From Mariprofundaceae bacterium (GTDB lineage: Bacteria > Pseudomonadota > Zetaproteobacteria > Mariprofundales > Mariprofundaceae): a stretch of 41,071 nt of DNA. The stretch is taken from positions 1 to 41,071 of the forward strand of contig JAUZQZ010000044.1 in assembly GCA_030950745.1 (NCBI GenBank). The letters run 5' to 3'. Shown here piece after piece: positions 8,241-15,458 of this stretch. The position numbers and the translations under genes are program-made. Below the pieces are notes generated by a model. The model saw only the letters and a program-made list of their open reading frames with translations. It did no database searches and was not told where the DNA came from. Positions within the stretch are counted from its first letter, which is position 1; each line of letters starts with the position of its first letter.

Positions 8241-9281
8241 ATGATTCCTCATTCGAGGCCTGTATTTGGGACCGCATTTGCCGATGCGGTGCAACAGGTC
8301 GTGAAAAGCGGCCAGCTTGCCACCGGAAAAGTGTGCGCAGCGCTGGAGGCCGAGGTTGCCGGGCTGATTGGCGTCAGGTATGCCGTCACGGTGGATTCCG
8401 GGACCAGCGCCCTGATGCTGGCGCTATATGCATTAAAGGCAAAGCGTAAAGTCAGGCGTGTTGGCATTCCCGCCTATGCTTGCCGAGCCGTTTTGCATGC
8501 GGTTCGGGCGGTGGATGCCGAACCTGTATGTATGGATTGTAATGATGATTTAAGGTTGGATGCCGAAAAGGCAAGGGATATGGCCGAATCACTGGACGCA
8601 GTCATTCTGGTGCATCCGTTCGGGATGATTGAGTCGATGGTAAAGGAATCGTGGTGCTGTCCGGTTATTGAAGATATTGCCCAGTCAGCGGGTGGCCGTA
8701 TGGATGGACAAACGGGTGAAGATGGCCGCATGGTGGGCAACTTCGGGGATGTTTCCATCGCATCCTTTTATGCCACCAAACCCTGGGGTGGCGCTTGTGG
8801 CGGCATGGTCATGAGTTCTGATGCAGACATGTGTGAACGGGTGCGTCACATGCGTTGCGCAGACACTGCGGGCATCACGCTGCCGTATGCCGGAAATCAT
8901 CAGCTTTCCGACATCCACGCCGCGCTGGCCCGCGTACGCCTATCGCAGTCAAATCAGGAGCGTGAATACCGTATGCGGCAGGCAGTAGCCTATGATGAAT
9001 GGTTTATGGGAATAAAGTCATATCCGGTCAAGCGTGAAGTATCGTGCAATCATTATCGTTATATCGTGCGTGTGGATGATGCCTCAGGCGTGATCGAGGC
9101 TCTGCACAGTCACGGTGTAGGAGCGGCACGTCCGGTGGAGGAACCGCTTTCCAGGTTGGTTGGGCAGCGTTGCCAAGGCGCGGAAGCTGCATGGCAACAA
9201 TGCGTTTCTTTGCCCTTGCTTACCGATATGAGTGAGGATGAGCTGGATTGTATGAGAAAGGCGATTGCCGCATGTATGTAG
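8241..9281 (+). CDS. DegT/DnrJ/EryC1-family PLP-dependent sugar aminotransferase
   Basis: The protein has 346 residues. Known members convert a keto-sugar nucleotide to an amino sugar with glutamate as amino donor, or act as PLP-dependent dehydratases. Visible features are the N-terminal SGQLATGK, the cofactor segment DSGTSALMLAL near residue 52, VIEDIAQSAGG with Asp145 expected to contact the pyridine nitrogen, and SFYATKPWGGACGGMV with Lys180 as the Schiff-base lysine. The lysine context ATKPWGG departs slightly from the usual PTKxLGAxGDGG. It follows the PIG-L gene after 14 bases; no strong Shine-Dalgarno is visible before ATG 8241, so coupling to upstream translation is likely. The exact sugar is not determined. 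Confidence 0.9.
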   Translation: MIPHSRPVFGTAFADAVQQVVKSGQLATGKVCAALEAEVAGLIGVRYAVTVDSGTSALMLALYALKAKRKVRRVGIPAYACRAVLHAVRAVDAEPVCMDCNDDLRLDAEKARDMAESLDAVILVHPFGMIESMVKESWCCPVIEDIAQSAGGRMDGQTGEDGRMVGNFGDVSIASFYATKPWGGACGGMVMSSDADMCERVRHMRCADTAGITLPYAGNHQLSDIHAALARVRLSQSNQEREYRMRQAVAYDEWFMGIKSYPVKREVSCNHYRYIVRVDDASGVIEALHSHGVGAARPVEEPLSRLVGQRCQGAEAAWQQCVSLPLLTDMSEDELDCMRKAIAACM

Positions 9282-10405
9282 TGTTTGACCATGTACTGAG
9301 CCGTGTGCTGGGGTTGACAGGGGGTCTCCTGCTTTCCCTCCCCTGGTTCCACCTTGGTTCGCTTGGTCAGGGGATCAAGATTTCGCTGGCGTCACTGTTG
9401 TTGACTTATGCCGCGATGCCGGTGGTAATTCATTTGGCCAGACGCATGGGTGCGGTGGATCATCCGGATGCGCGGCGGGTTCATCGGGAGCCGACTCCCA
9501 GAATCGGTGGATTGGCGGTATTTGTCTCCGTGAACCTGACGCTACTGCTGAATTTCAATTATTCCCTGGCGTTGAAGGGCGTGTGTATTTCAGCTGTCCT
9601 CGTTGCCCTGTTGTCTTTATGGGACGATGTGCGCGAATTGCCGGCAAGCGTCAAGCTGGCCGGGCAATTGGCGGCGCTGCTTGTGTTGACCGTATTCGGC
9701 GTGCATGTGGAGTTCGCGCCGGATGTGTGGTGGGGAGATATGGCTGAATATGCCGTGACTGCGCTGTGGGTGATTGGTATCACCAATGCTTTCAATTTTC
9801 TGGATGGAATCAACGGTCTGGCAGCTTCGCTCGCGGTTTCGGTTTGTCTTTTGATGGGATTGCTGGCGTGGAACACAGGTCAGGGGTTTATGTTGCTGCT
9901 GTGTCTGGCTGTTGCCGGGGCATCCGCCGGATTTCTGCCGGATAATGCACGGTACAAAGGTCCGGCACGCATATTTTTGGGTGACGTGGGTAGCACCTAC
10001 CTTGGCTGGATGATGGCCTGTATCGCGGTAATGGGAGATTGGTCGAGCGAGGGTCCAATCAAGGCATATTCAGCTCCGATTCTGATATTTTCAGTGATGA
10101 TCTTTGACATGATCTACACCACGGTTGCACGTATTCATCGCGGTGACGTCAAGAATCTGCATGACTGGGTTACTTACGTAGGACGCGATCATTTGCATCA
10201 TCGTTTGATGTATCTGGGGCTGTCGCAGAAACATGTCGTATGGGCTATCGCGGGGCTGTCCATGGTCACGGGGCTTGCGGCGCTATCTCTGGTTGAGGCA
10301 AACAAACAAGTCATCTGGTTGCTGCTTGGTCAGAGCATGGTGATTTATATGTTGCTCAGTTTTATTATGGTGTTGGCCGCCCAGCGTGTGGAAGAGGGTG
10401 AATAG
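9272..10405 (+). CDS. Polyprenyl-phosphate sugar-1-phosphate transferase (WecA/MraY superfamily)
   Basis: This 377-residue polytopic inner-membrane enzyme transfers a HexNAc-1-phosphate from a UDP-sugar to undecaprenyl phosphate, starting lipid-linked glycan assembly. Family motifs in order are DHPDARRVHREPTPRIGG (cytoplasmic loop 1), the Asp-Asp of WDDVRELP, NAFNFLDGINGLA, FLGDVGSTYLG, and the WecA-type histidine motif DHLHHRL near residue 310. About ten hydrophobic segments are visible. I chose the ATG at 9272, which overlaps the aminotransferase stop by ten bases; the frame also allows a TTG at 9248. It is more WecA-like than MraY-like because of the HLHH motif and because no peptidoglycan genes are nearby. 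It closes the polysaccharide cluster. Confidence 0.92.
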   Translation: MYVVFDHVLSRVLGLTGGLLLSLPWFHLGSLGQGIKISLASLLLTYAAMPVVIHLARRMGAVDHPDARRVHREPTPRIGGLAVFVSVNLTLLLNFNYSLALKGVCISAVLVALLSLWDDVRELPASVKLAGQLAALLVLTVFGVHVEFAPDVWWGDMAEYAVTALWVIGITNAFNFLDGINGLAASLAVSVCLLMGLLAWNTGQGFMLLLCLAVAGASAGFLPDNARYKGPARIFLGDVGSTYLGWMMACIAVMGDWSSEGPIKAYSAPILIFSVMIFDMIYTTVARIHRGDVKNLHDWVTYVGRDHLHHRLMYLGLSQKHVVWAIAGLSMVTGLAALSLVEANKQVIWLLLGQSMVIYMLLSFIMVLAAQRVEEGE

Positions 10406-11105
10406 GAAGGCGTTATTACAACGCTGGGGAGCATTGCATTTCGAGCTTGATCAGGCGAATGTGCGCTTGCTGGCGGTATCCAAATATGCGTCAGATGAAT
10501 CGGTGCGTTGCCTGGTGGATGCGGGCCAGATGGATTTTGGAGAATCCCGGCCACAGAACTTACGCGACCGGGCGGAACGGTTTCCTGATGTAAACTGGCA
10601 TATGATTGGACCGTTGCAGAAAAACAAGGCCAAATATATCGGCCGGTACGCCTTCATGTGGCATAGTGTGGAAGATATCGAGACGGCACAGGCTGTTGCA
10701 GCGCATGTACGTGGTAGAAGGCTTCCGGTCATGCTGCAAGTCAATGTGGCTGGAACACCGCATCAACATGGCGTGGAAATTGGACAGGCCGGGGCTATTT
10801 TTGAACAACTGATGAACATACCTTCACTGGAAATACGTGGTCTAATGTGCATGGCGCCTAAAGATAGCGATGGACGGGCATGCTTCCGGGCATTGTGCCA
10901 CTTGCGGGATAAGCTTTCTGGTGGAAGCCTGCGCCCGCTCCGATATACGGACGACCTGAAATTATGTATGGGCATGAGTGGCGATTATCGTATTGCCATT
11001 GAGGAAGGCTCGGATATGGTACGATTGGGTTCCACCTTGTTCGGTTTGGGAAATAATGATTTCATCAAGAATGGAATAAAGGAAGATATGGATGCAAAAC
11101 CTTAA
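10398..11105 (+). CDS. yggS: YggS-family PLP homeostasis protein
   Basis: This protein of about 235 residues has the single-domain alanine-racemase-like TIM barrel. The family binds PLP and maintains cofactor and amino-acid homeostasis with no known turnover. AVSKYAS near residue 27 provides the PLP lysine. WHMIGPLQKNKAKY, QVNVAGTPHQHG (normally N..xExxKxG), RGLMCMAP and LCMGMSGDYRIAIEEGSDMVRLGSTLFG are the family's ordered motifs. I favour GTG 10398, preceded by GAAGAGG, over GTG 10386. It overlaps the WecA-like stop and the proC start. The order yggS-proC-yggT-yggU is a widespread proteobacterial arrangement, here transcribed with glycan genes on both sides. Confidence 0.93.
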   Translation: MNRKALLQRWGALHFELDQANVRLLAVSKYASDESVRCLVDAGQMDFGESRPQNLRDRAERFPDVNWHMIGPLQKNKAKYIGRYAFMWHSVEDIETAQAVAAHVRGRRLPVMLQVNVAGTPHQHGVEIGQAGAIFEQLMNIPSLEIRGLMCMAPKDSDGRACFRALCHLRDKLSGGSLRPLRYTDDLKLCMGMSGDYRIAIEEGSDMVRLGSTLFGLGNNDFIKNGIKEDMDAKP

Positions 11106-11961
11106 AATCAGCTTTATTGGTGGTGGCAACATGGCCGAGGCCCTGTTGGCCGGCCTTGTCCGGGCAGGACATGCGCCGGGACAGCTAATGGTGGCTGACG
11201 TCCGGGTTGAGCGTCTGGATGAGCTGAAGCAAGCCTACGGTGTGTGTGTGACGCAAAACAATGCCGAGGCAGCGATGGAAGCAGATGCACTTTTACTTGC
11301 AGTGAAGCCCCAACAAATGGATGTGGTGCTGAAAAGCATTGCAGGGAAAATTGGTAAAGGGACAACGGTAATCAGTATTGCGGCGGGCATCGGTATCAAG
11401 CATTTGCGCGAAGGTTTGGGGGATGAGGTTTGTCTGGTTCGCGTCATGCCCAACACCCCCTGCCTGGTAGGCGCGGGGATGTCCGTATTGTTCTGTGATG
11501 CGGGAAAAGATCATTGTGCCCGTGCCGAATACATTTTGGACTCTTCGGGGAAAACGGCATGGGTGGATGATGAAGATATGTTGCATGCTGTGACGGCAAT
11601 TTCCGGCAGCGGCCCGGCTTACTTTTTTCTACTGGCAGAATTGATGCAGGCTACGGCACATGCGTTGGGACTACCGAAGGAATTAAGCGGTGTGCTGGTG
11701 ACGCAAACAGCTCTGGGCGCAGGCCGGATGCTGGTAGAAAGTGGCAAGACGGCGGAAGAATTGCGGCAGCAGGTTACCAGCTCCGGTGGCACCACCCAGG
11801 CAGCGCTTGAAGCCATGTTCGAAGGCAATATGCCGGATGCGGTGCGTGCTGCGATTACTGCGGCCGCCAAACGCTCGAAGGCGATGGCCCTGCCCCTTAC
11901 ACACAAGCCATGTCACAGAACTCTTGCACACGGGCCAGATCAAGGCGCGGGGCACAGCTAA
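11092..11961 (+). CDS. proC: Pyrroline-5-carboxylate reductase with repeat-derived C-terminal tail
   Basis: ProC catalyses NAD(P)H reduction of pyrroline-5-carboxylate to proline, the last step of proline synthesis. The Rossmann motif ISFIGGGNMAEALLAG is at residues 6-21; VRVMPNTPCLVGAGM and the dimer/substrate segment AISGSGPAYFFLLAELM with SSGGTTQAALE are intact. The native domain appears to end near residue 265 (AAKRSKAM). The last 24 codons, starting ALPLTHK, and the stop codon lie inside the palindromic repeat that begins at 11887, so the original 3' end has been replaced or extended. The core enzyme looks functional. It overlaps yggS by 14 bases. Confidence 0.95.
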   Translation: MQNLKISFIGGGNMAEALLAGLVRAGHAPGQLMVADVRVERLDELKQAYGVCVTQNNAEAAMEADALLLAVKPQQMDVVLKSIAGKIGKGTTVISIAAGIGIKHLREGLGDEVCLVRVMPNTPCLVGAGMSVLFCDAGKDHCARAEYILDSSGKTAWVDDEDMLHAVTAISGSGPAYFFLLAELMQATAHALGLPKELSGVLVTQTALGAGRMLVESGKTAEELRQQVTSSGGTTQAALEAMFEGNMPDAVRAAITAAAKRSKAMALPLTHKPCHRTLAHGPDQGAGHS

Positions 11962-12020
11962 TGGTTGTTCCATTGGCAAGCGCCGCAACGCAGGTATGGC
12001 CCGTGTGTAAGGGGCAGGGC
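11887..12020. repeat. Structured palindromic element A (between proC and yggT)
   Basis: The outer arms GCCCTGCCCCTTACACAC (11887-11904) and its exact reverse complement (12003-12020) give a perfect 18-bp stem. A second pairing, CACACGGGCCA (11927-11937) with TGGCCCGTGTG (11997-12007), extends the right arm inward, so about 22 bases of the left side bulge out. Inside is a CAAGGCGC strand opposite GCGCCGCAACGCAGG, and at the tip a small hairpin AATGG/CCATT (11960-11974). The left arm encodes the last residues of ProC, and the right arm ends seven bases before yggT, so its AAGGGG may serve as that gene's ribosome-binding site. It shares its core with the units at 14210-14410. Confidence 0.85.
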
Positions 12021-12027
12021 TAGCCTG

Positions 12028-12327
12028 ATGTTTATGCTGGGTTATTTCCTACAGGCTTTGGCAGGGGTGGTGCATGTGTTGTTGATGGCGATTATGCTGG
12101 TGGTGATTGCGCGTGCTGTCCTGTCCTGGGTGTCACCCGATCCGTATAATCCCATTGTGCGTGTGATTATCCAGCTTTCTGAACCGCTGTTATATCCCAT
12201 CCGCAGAAGGTTACCGATTTTAGGAGGGCTGGACCTTTCACCGATGTTGTTAATTCTGGCGGCGGTCTTTCTGGATAATTTTCTGGTGCCAAGTTTGCAA
12301 CGCATTGCGCTGAACATGCTTTCGTGA
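12028..12327 (+). CDS. yggT: YggT-family membrane protein
   Basis: This 99-residue integral membrane protein has one YggT repeat of two hydrophobic segments. It begins MFMLGYFLQALAGVVHVLL and carries the family motif VLSWVSPDPYNPIVRVIIQLSEPLLYPIRRRLP, followed by a second membrane segment, LSPMLLILAAVFLDNFLV. YggT proteins are linked genetically to osmotic stress and cell-division or shape functions; the biochemical role is unresolved. The frame is open upstream to 11965 through the repeat, but ATG 12028 gives the conserved N-terminus. The stop overlaps the next gene's GTG start (GTGA). Confidence 0.93.
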   Translation: MFMLGYFLQALAGVVHVLLMAIMLVVIARAVLSWVSPDPYNPIVRVIIQLSEPLLYPIRRRLPILGGLDLSPMLLILAAVFLDNFLVPSLQRIALNMLS

Positions 12328-12635
12328 GCGAAGTTGATACGGCCATTACGGTTGGGAAGGGGGGTGTCTATGTTAATGTACATGCTCAACCGGGTGTACG
12401 GAAACCCCGGCTACGCGGTATGCATGGCGATGCAATAAAAATTGCCGTACGCGAAGCTGCACAGGATGGGAAGGCTAATGCCGCTATTATCAATTTCATG
12501 GCCGAATTACTGGGTTGCACAAGACAGAATGTAGAGGTGGCGTCCGGCCATACATCACGGCAAAAACGACTGTTCGTCAGTGGCGATATACGGCCTATTA
12601 TTAACCGTTTGCACGAAATACTTAAAGATGCTTGA
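12324..12635 (+). CDS. yggU: DUF167 (YggU-family) protein
   Basis: This 103-residue cytoplasmic protein of unknown function belongs to the YggU/DUF167 family. Diagnostic segments are VYVNVHAQPGVRKPRLRGMHGDAIKIAVREAAQDGKANAAIINFMAELL (PG-x-K-x-x-I...ApPvdGkAN in the consensus) and VEVASGHTSRQKRLFVSG. The start GTG at 12324 overlaps the yggT stop, and the stop lies eight bases inside the next gene. The gene almost always accompanies yggS-proC-yggT, which supports the assignment; what the protein does is not known. Confidence 0.93.
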   Translation: MSEVDTAITVGKGGVYVNVHAQPGVRKPRLRGMHGDAIKIAVREAAQDGKANAAIINFMAELLGCTRQNVEVASGHTSRQKRLFVSGDIRPIINRLHEILKDA

Positions 12636-14274
12636 ACGTATGGCTGCGCGGCCAGTAACGTGGCTGTTGCTGCTTTGCGCCGTAAACTTTGCCTTTATGC
12701 TGGGCGGCCATTCTCTGTGGGACGTCGATGAGCCCAACAATGCCGTGTGCGCCCGTGAAATGCTTGCGGCGGGCAATTGGTGGGTGCCTGTATTCAATGG
12801 CGACCTGCGCTTTGATAAACCAATTTTACTCTACTGGCTAATGATGCCGTTGTTTCATGTGTTTGGCGTGCATGAGTGGACGGCACGCCTGCCATCGGTG
12901 ATGGCGATTAGTTCGTTGGTGCTGGTGGTCTTTTATTTTGGGCGGCGCATGGCAGATGTGCGCACGGGTCTGATTGCTGCACTGTTGCTGGTTAGCAGTC
13001 TGCATATCGTGGTGATTGCCCGGGCGGCCACGCCTGATCCGTTACTAATGCTGTGCATTGGTTTTGCGCTATCCGCTTTTCTCTGTTTTTACCTTGAGGA
13101 GATGGAAAATTATCGCCTGTTGATAGCTGCTTATGTAATGCTGGGGTTCGGCGTACTGGCCAAGGGGCCCGTAGCTATTCTGCTTCCGGCGCTGGTGATG
13201 CTGGTATTTCTTCTGATGATGGGACAGAGGGAAAACATCAGGAAGTTCCGGCCCGTTATCGGTTTATGTGTCATTCTGGCCGTGGCTCTGCCATGGTATA
13301 TCACGGTGGGTGTGCTGACCGACGGGGAGTGGCTGAAAGGGTTTTTGTTGCATCACAATATTGACCGGTTTACCGGGACCTTACAGGGGCACCGCGGGTT
13401 CCCCGGGTTTTACATCCTTACCTTCCTGGGTGGATGGTTTCCGTGGAGCGGTTTATTGGCGGCGGCGCTGGGTTTGGGTGCGTGGAAGCGCGCTACGTTG
13501 CAAAAGCAACCTGTTCGTCTGTTCCTGCTGTGCTGGATAGGGGTGTTTTTTATCTTTTTCACACTGGCCAGCACACGCCTTCCCAATTATATGTTACCTG
13601 CCTTTCCAGCGGCGGCTCTGATGATGGCTTTCTGGATTCGGGGCCATGAAGAACAGGCTGGCAACTGGCTGACTCGAGGGGCGCTGGCCTTATCTTTTTC
13701 TGTGATTGTGGGCGCAGGCATTGCATTGCAGATACAATGGCCCGGTGAATGGGTATATGCGCTGTGTTTTCTGCCACTTTTTATTGCCACATTTGCAAGC
13801 ATACGTCTGAAGCTGGAACGATCCATACCCATGATTGCTGCGGGGATGGCAGCCAGTGTCATTTTTCTCGCCGGATGGGGCCTGCCGGTTTTTGAGCATC
13901 ATAAAGTTACGCCTGAACTTGCCGCCGCCGCCAACCGTGCGGGATTTGACGGGAAGTCACTCGCGACCTTCCGCTATTTTCAACCATCATTGTTGTATTA
14001 TCATGGCGGCCGCCTGCCGATGCTGGCGAATATGCATGATGTGTCGGTATGGCTGATGCAGGGAAAAGCGGTGGTATTACCACAGGGAGCGTTGGCCGAG
14101 TTCCCTTCTGCTATCCTTCCTTATCTGGTTATTCATAAACGAAGTTTTGGTATGGTTGCCAGAAAATGGTTGTTGCTAGTGTCCTATCCCGTAAAAGAGC
14201 ATACCATCAGCGAGTCTGGACGGGATGTACGGCAAGGCGCGCGAATGCGGGACTGGCAGAGCCAGTTCAAATGA
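12628..14274 (+). CDS. ArnT/PMT-like GT-C glycosyltransferase (GT83-type)
   Basis: This polytopic inner-membrane transferase of about 548 residues moves a sugar from a polyprenyl-phosphate donor to a periplasmic acceptor such as lipid A, core or protein. After the first membrane segment comes the catalytic loop SLWDVDEPNNAVCAREML (acidic Asp34/Glu35 region), then FNGDLRFDKPILLYWL, both characteristic of the ArnT group. About ten further hydrophobic segments follow, then a small soluble C-terminal region. ATG 12628 gives the conserved start and overlaps yggU by eight bases. The last 32 codons (VLxxSYPVKEHTIS to the stop) lie inside the large repeat starting at 14178, so the tail is probably not native. 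The GT2 gene downstream could make the donor lipid. Confidence 0.85.
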   Translation: MLERMAARPVTWLLLLCAVNFAFMLGGHSLWDVDEPNNAVCAREMLAAGNWWVPVFNGDLRFDKPILLYWLMMPLFHVFGVHEWTARLPSVMAISSLVLVVFYFGRRMADVRTGLIAALLLVSSLHIVVIARAATPDPLLMLCIGFALSAFLCFYLEEMENYRLLIAAYVMLGFGVLAKGPVAILLPALVMLVFLLMMGQRENIRKFRPVIGLCVILAVALPWYITVGVLTDGEWLKGFLLHHNIDRFTGTLQGHRGFPGFYILTFLGGWFPWSGLLAAALGLGAWKRATLQKQPVRLFLLCWIGVFFIFFTLASTRLPNYMLPAFPAAALMMAFWIRGHEEQAGNWLTRGALALSFSVIVGAGIALQIQWPGEWVYALCFLPLFIATFASIRLKLERSIPMIAAGMAASVIFLAGWGLPVFEHHKVTPELAAAANRAGFDGKSLATFRYFQPSLLYYHGGRLPMLANMHDVSVWLMQGKAVVLPQGALAEFPSAILPYLVIHKRSFGMVARKWLLLVSYPVKEHTISESGRDVRQGARMRDWQSQFK

Positions 14275-14307
14275 GCGCAACGCAGGCGTACGCCCGTCCA
14301 GACTCGC
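14210..14307 (+). repeat. Element B, unit 1
   Basis: The stem GCGAGTCTGGACGGG (14210-14224) pairs exactly with 14293-14307. GTACG/CGTAC extends it inward after a small bulge. The conserved internal loop is GCAAG on the left and AACGCAGG on the right, then GCGC pairs with GCGC, and the tip carries a hairpin ACTGGC-aga-GCCAGT (14252-14266). The arrangement matches element A, although the stems differ in sequence. Confidence 0.8.
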
Positions 14308-14314
14308 CCGAAGG

Positions 14315-14410
14315 GAGCCACTCCAAGGAGTCAATGCGGCGTTGCGCCCCTTGCCAAGGGCGCACCATTGCCTGCGGGACGCGCCTTGCCTTGACTCCTT
14401 GGAGTGGCTC
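14315..14410 (-). repeat. Element B, unit 2 (inverted relative to unit 1)
   Basis: The 20-bp arms at 14315-14334 and 14391-14410 are perfect reverse complements (GAGCCACTCC... and its complement). Read on the minus strand, the unit has GGCAAG-GCGC on the left, GCGC-AACGCCGCA on the right, and a central GCGCCC...GGGGCGC hairpin. This is the same core as unit 1 and element A with unrelated stem sequences. Confidence 0.8.
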
Positions 14411-14472
14411 TGATGGCGTGCTCTTTTACGGGACAGGACACTCGTCAGTTTGAGACCTGTGGAGGGGTTAAC

Positions 14473-15441
14473 ATGGCCCGGGAATTAATTTCTATTGTCG
14501 TACCGGTGTACCGGGAGGAGGAAAACATCCCTCTTCTGGTTGAGGAGATCGCTCAGGCATTGGGTGATACTCCCTATGAACTGATCATAGTTGATGACGG
14601 ATCCGATGATGATACGTTTAACCGAATCGAGCAGGCATGCGCAAAGGATAACCATATTACGGGAATTCAGTTGCGCCGGAATTTCGGCCAGACCGCAGCC
14701 ATGAGTGCCGGATTTGAAGCTGTGCATGGTGAGTATATTGTGTACATGGACGGTGATTTACAGACGGACCCGAAAGATATTTCAAAACTTCTTGAACGGC
14801 TAAAGCAGGACAATCTGGATATGGTCAATGGCTGGCGTAAGGATCGCAAGGATGCAGGTCTTACGCGCAACCTGCCGTCGCGCGTTGCCAACGCTCTGAT
14901 ACGCCGATCCACCAAGGTCCGCATGCATGATTACGGTTGCCCGATGAAACTGATGCGGGTTGAAGTTGCCAGGAATCTCCATCTTTATGGGGAACAGCAT
15001 CGTTTTCTGCCGGCGATGGCGGCATTGTATGGTGCACACATTGGCGAGGAGGTGGTGACACACAGGCCAAGGCGCTTTGGTGAAAGCAAGTATGGGTTGG
15101 GGCGTACCATTCGCGTGCTGGTGGACCTGTTGCTGGTATTGTTCTTCCAACGATTTACTGACCGGCCATTGCAGCTCTTTGGCCCGGCAGGACTTCTGAG
15201 CTTTGTGGCGGGTGTTGGCATAGATCTGTGGCTGAGCATGAGCAAGCTGGTTTTCGGAACGGACCTGGCAGGTCGGCCTATGTTGCAGCTGGGTTCACTA
15301 CTGATTATCAGTGGTTTATTGCTGTTTGGCATTGGCCTGATTCTGGAAATGCAGGCACGCACCTATTATGAATCCACAGGACGGCGGCATTATGCAATTC
15401 GGAAAAAGGTGGGTGCACAAAAGCAAGAAGACGTTTCCTGA
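14473..15441 (+). CDS. GT2 polyprenyl-phosphate glycosyltransferase (DPM/GtrB/ArnC-like)
   Basis: This 322-residue enzyme probably transfers a sugar from a nucleotide donor to undecaprenyl phosphate. The start at 14473 is preceded by a good Shine-Dalgarno (GGAGGGG near 14460) and lies just after the repeat element; the upstream in-frame extension runs through the repeat. The N-terminal GT-A domain has SIVVPVYREEENI, VDDGSDDDT (residues 40-48), the DxD-like YMDGDLQTDP near residue 93, and the GEQHRFLPAMAALYG segment typical of GtrB. Two C-terminal membrane segments lie near residues 230-255 and 270-295. With the upstream ArnT-like transferase and downstream UPF0104 protein it resembles a make-flip-transfer set for glycan decoration (inference). 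Confidence 0.92.
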   Translation: MARELISIVVPVYREEENIPLLVEEIAQALGDTPYELIIVDDGSDDDTFNRIEQACAKDNHITGIQLRRNFGQTAAMSAGFEAVHGEYIVYMDGDLQTDPKDISKLLERLKQDNLDMVNGWRKDRKDAGLTRNLPSRVANALIRRSTKVRMHDYGCPMKLMRVEVARNLHLYGEQHRFLPAMAALYGAHIGEEVVTHRPRRFGESKYGLGRTIRVLVDLLLVLFFQRFTDRPLQLFGPAGLLSFVAGVGIDLWLSMSKLVFGTDLAGRPMLQLGSLLIISGLLLFGIGLILEMQARTYYESTGRRHYAIRKKVGAQKQEDVS

Positions 15442-15458
15442 AGAGCCGCTGAAATTTT

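Larger units (their letters stand above)
14178..14442. repeat. Composite palindromic element B (two hairpin units within an outer stem)
   Basis: This 265-bp element joins the 3' end of the ArnT-like gene to the upstream region of the GT2 gene. The outer arms of 33 bases (14178-14210 and 14410-14442) are reverse complements with only three differences. They enclose two units: B1 (14210-14307), sealed by a perfect 15-bp stem, and B2 (14315-14410), sealed by a perfect 20-bp stem in the opposite orientation. The whole would fold as a three-way junction as RNA or single-stranded DNA. The element encodes the end and stop of the upstream gene. It has no open frame of coding character. Confidence 0.88.

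Noticed and set aside
11887-14442. Integron attC-like sites
   Set aside because: The hairpins recall attC by having variable stems, but the core GTTRRRY/RYYYAAC is absent, orientation is mixed, there are no gene cassettes, and no integrase is in view.
4118-14442. CRISPR array
   Set aside because: The repeats are palindromic and irregularly spaced with no direct-repeat/spacer pattern, and there are no cas genes.
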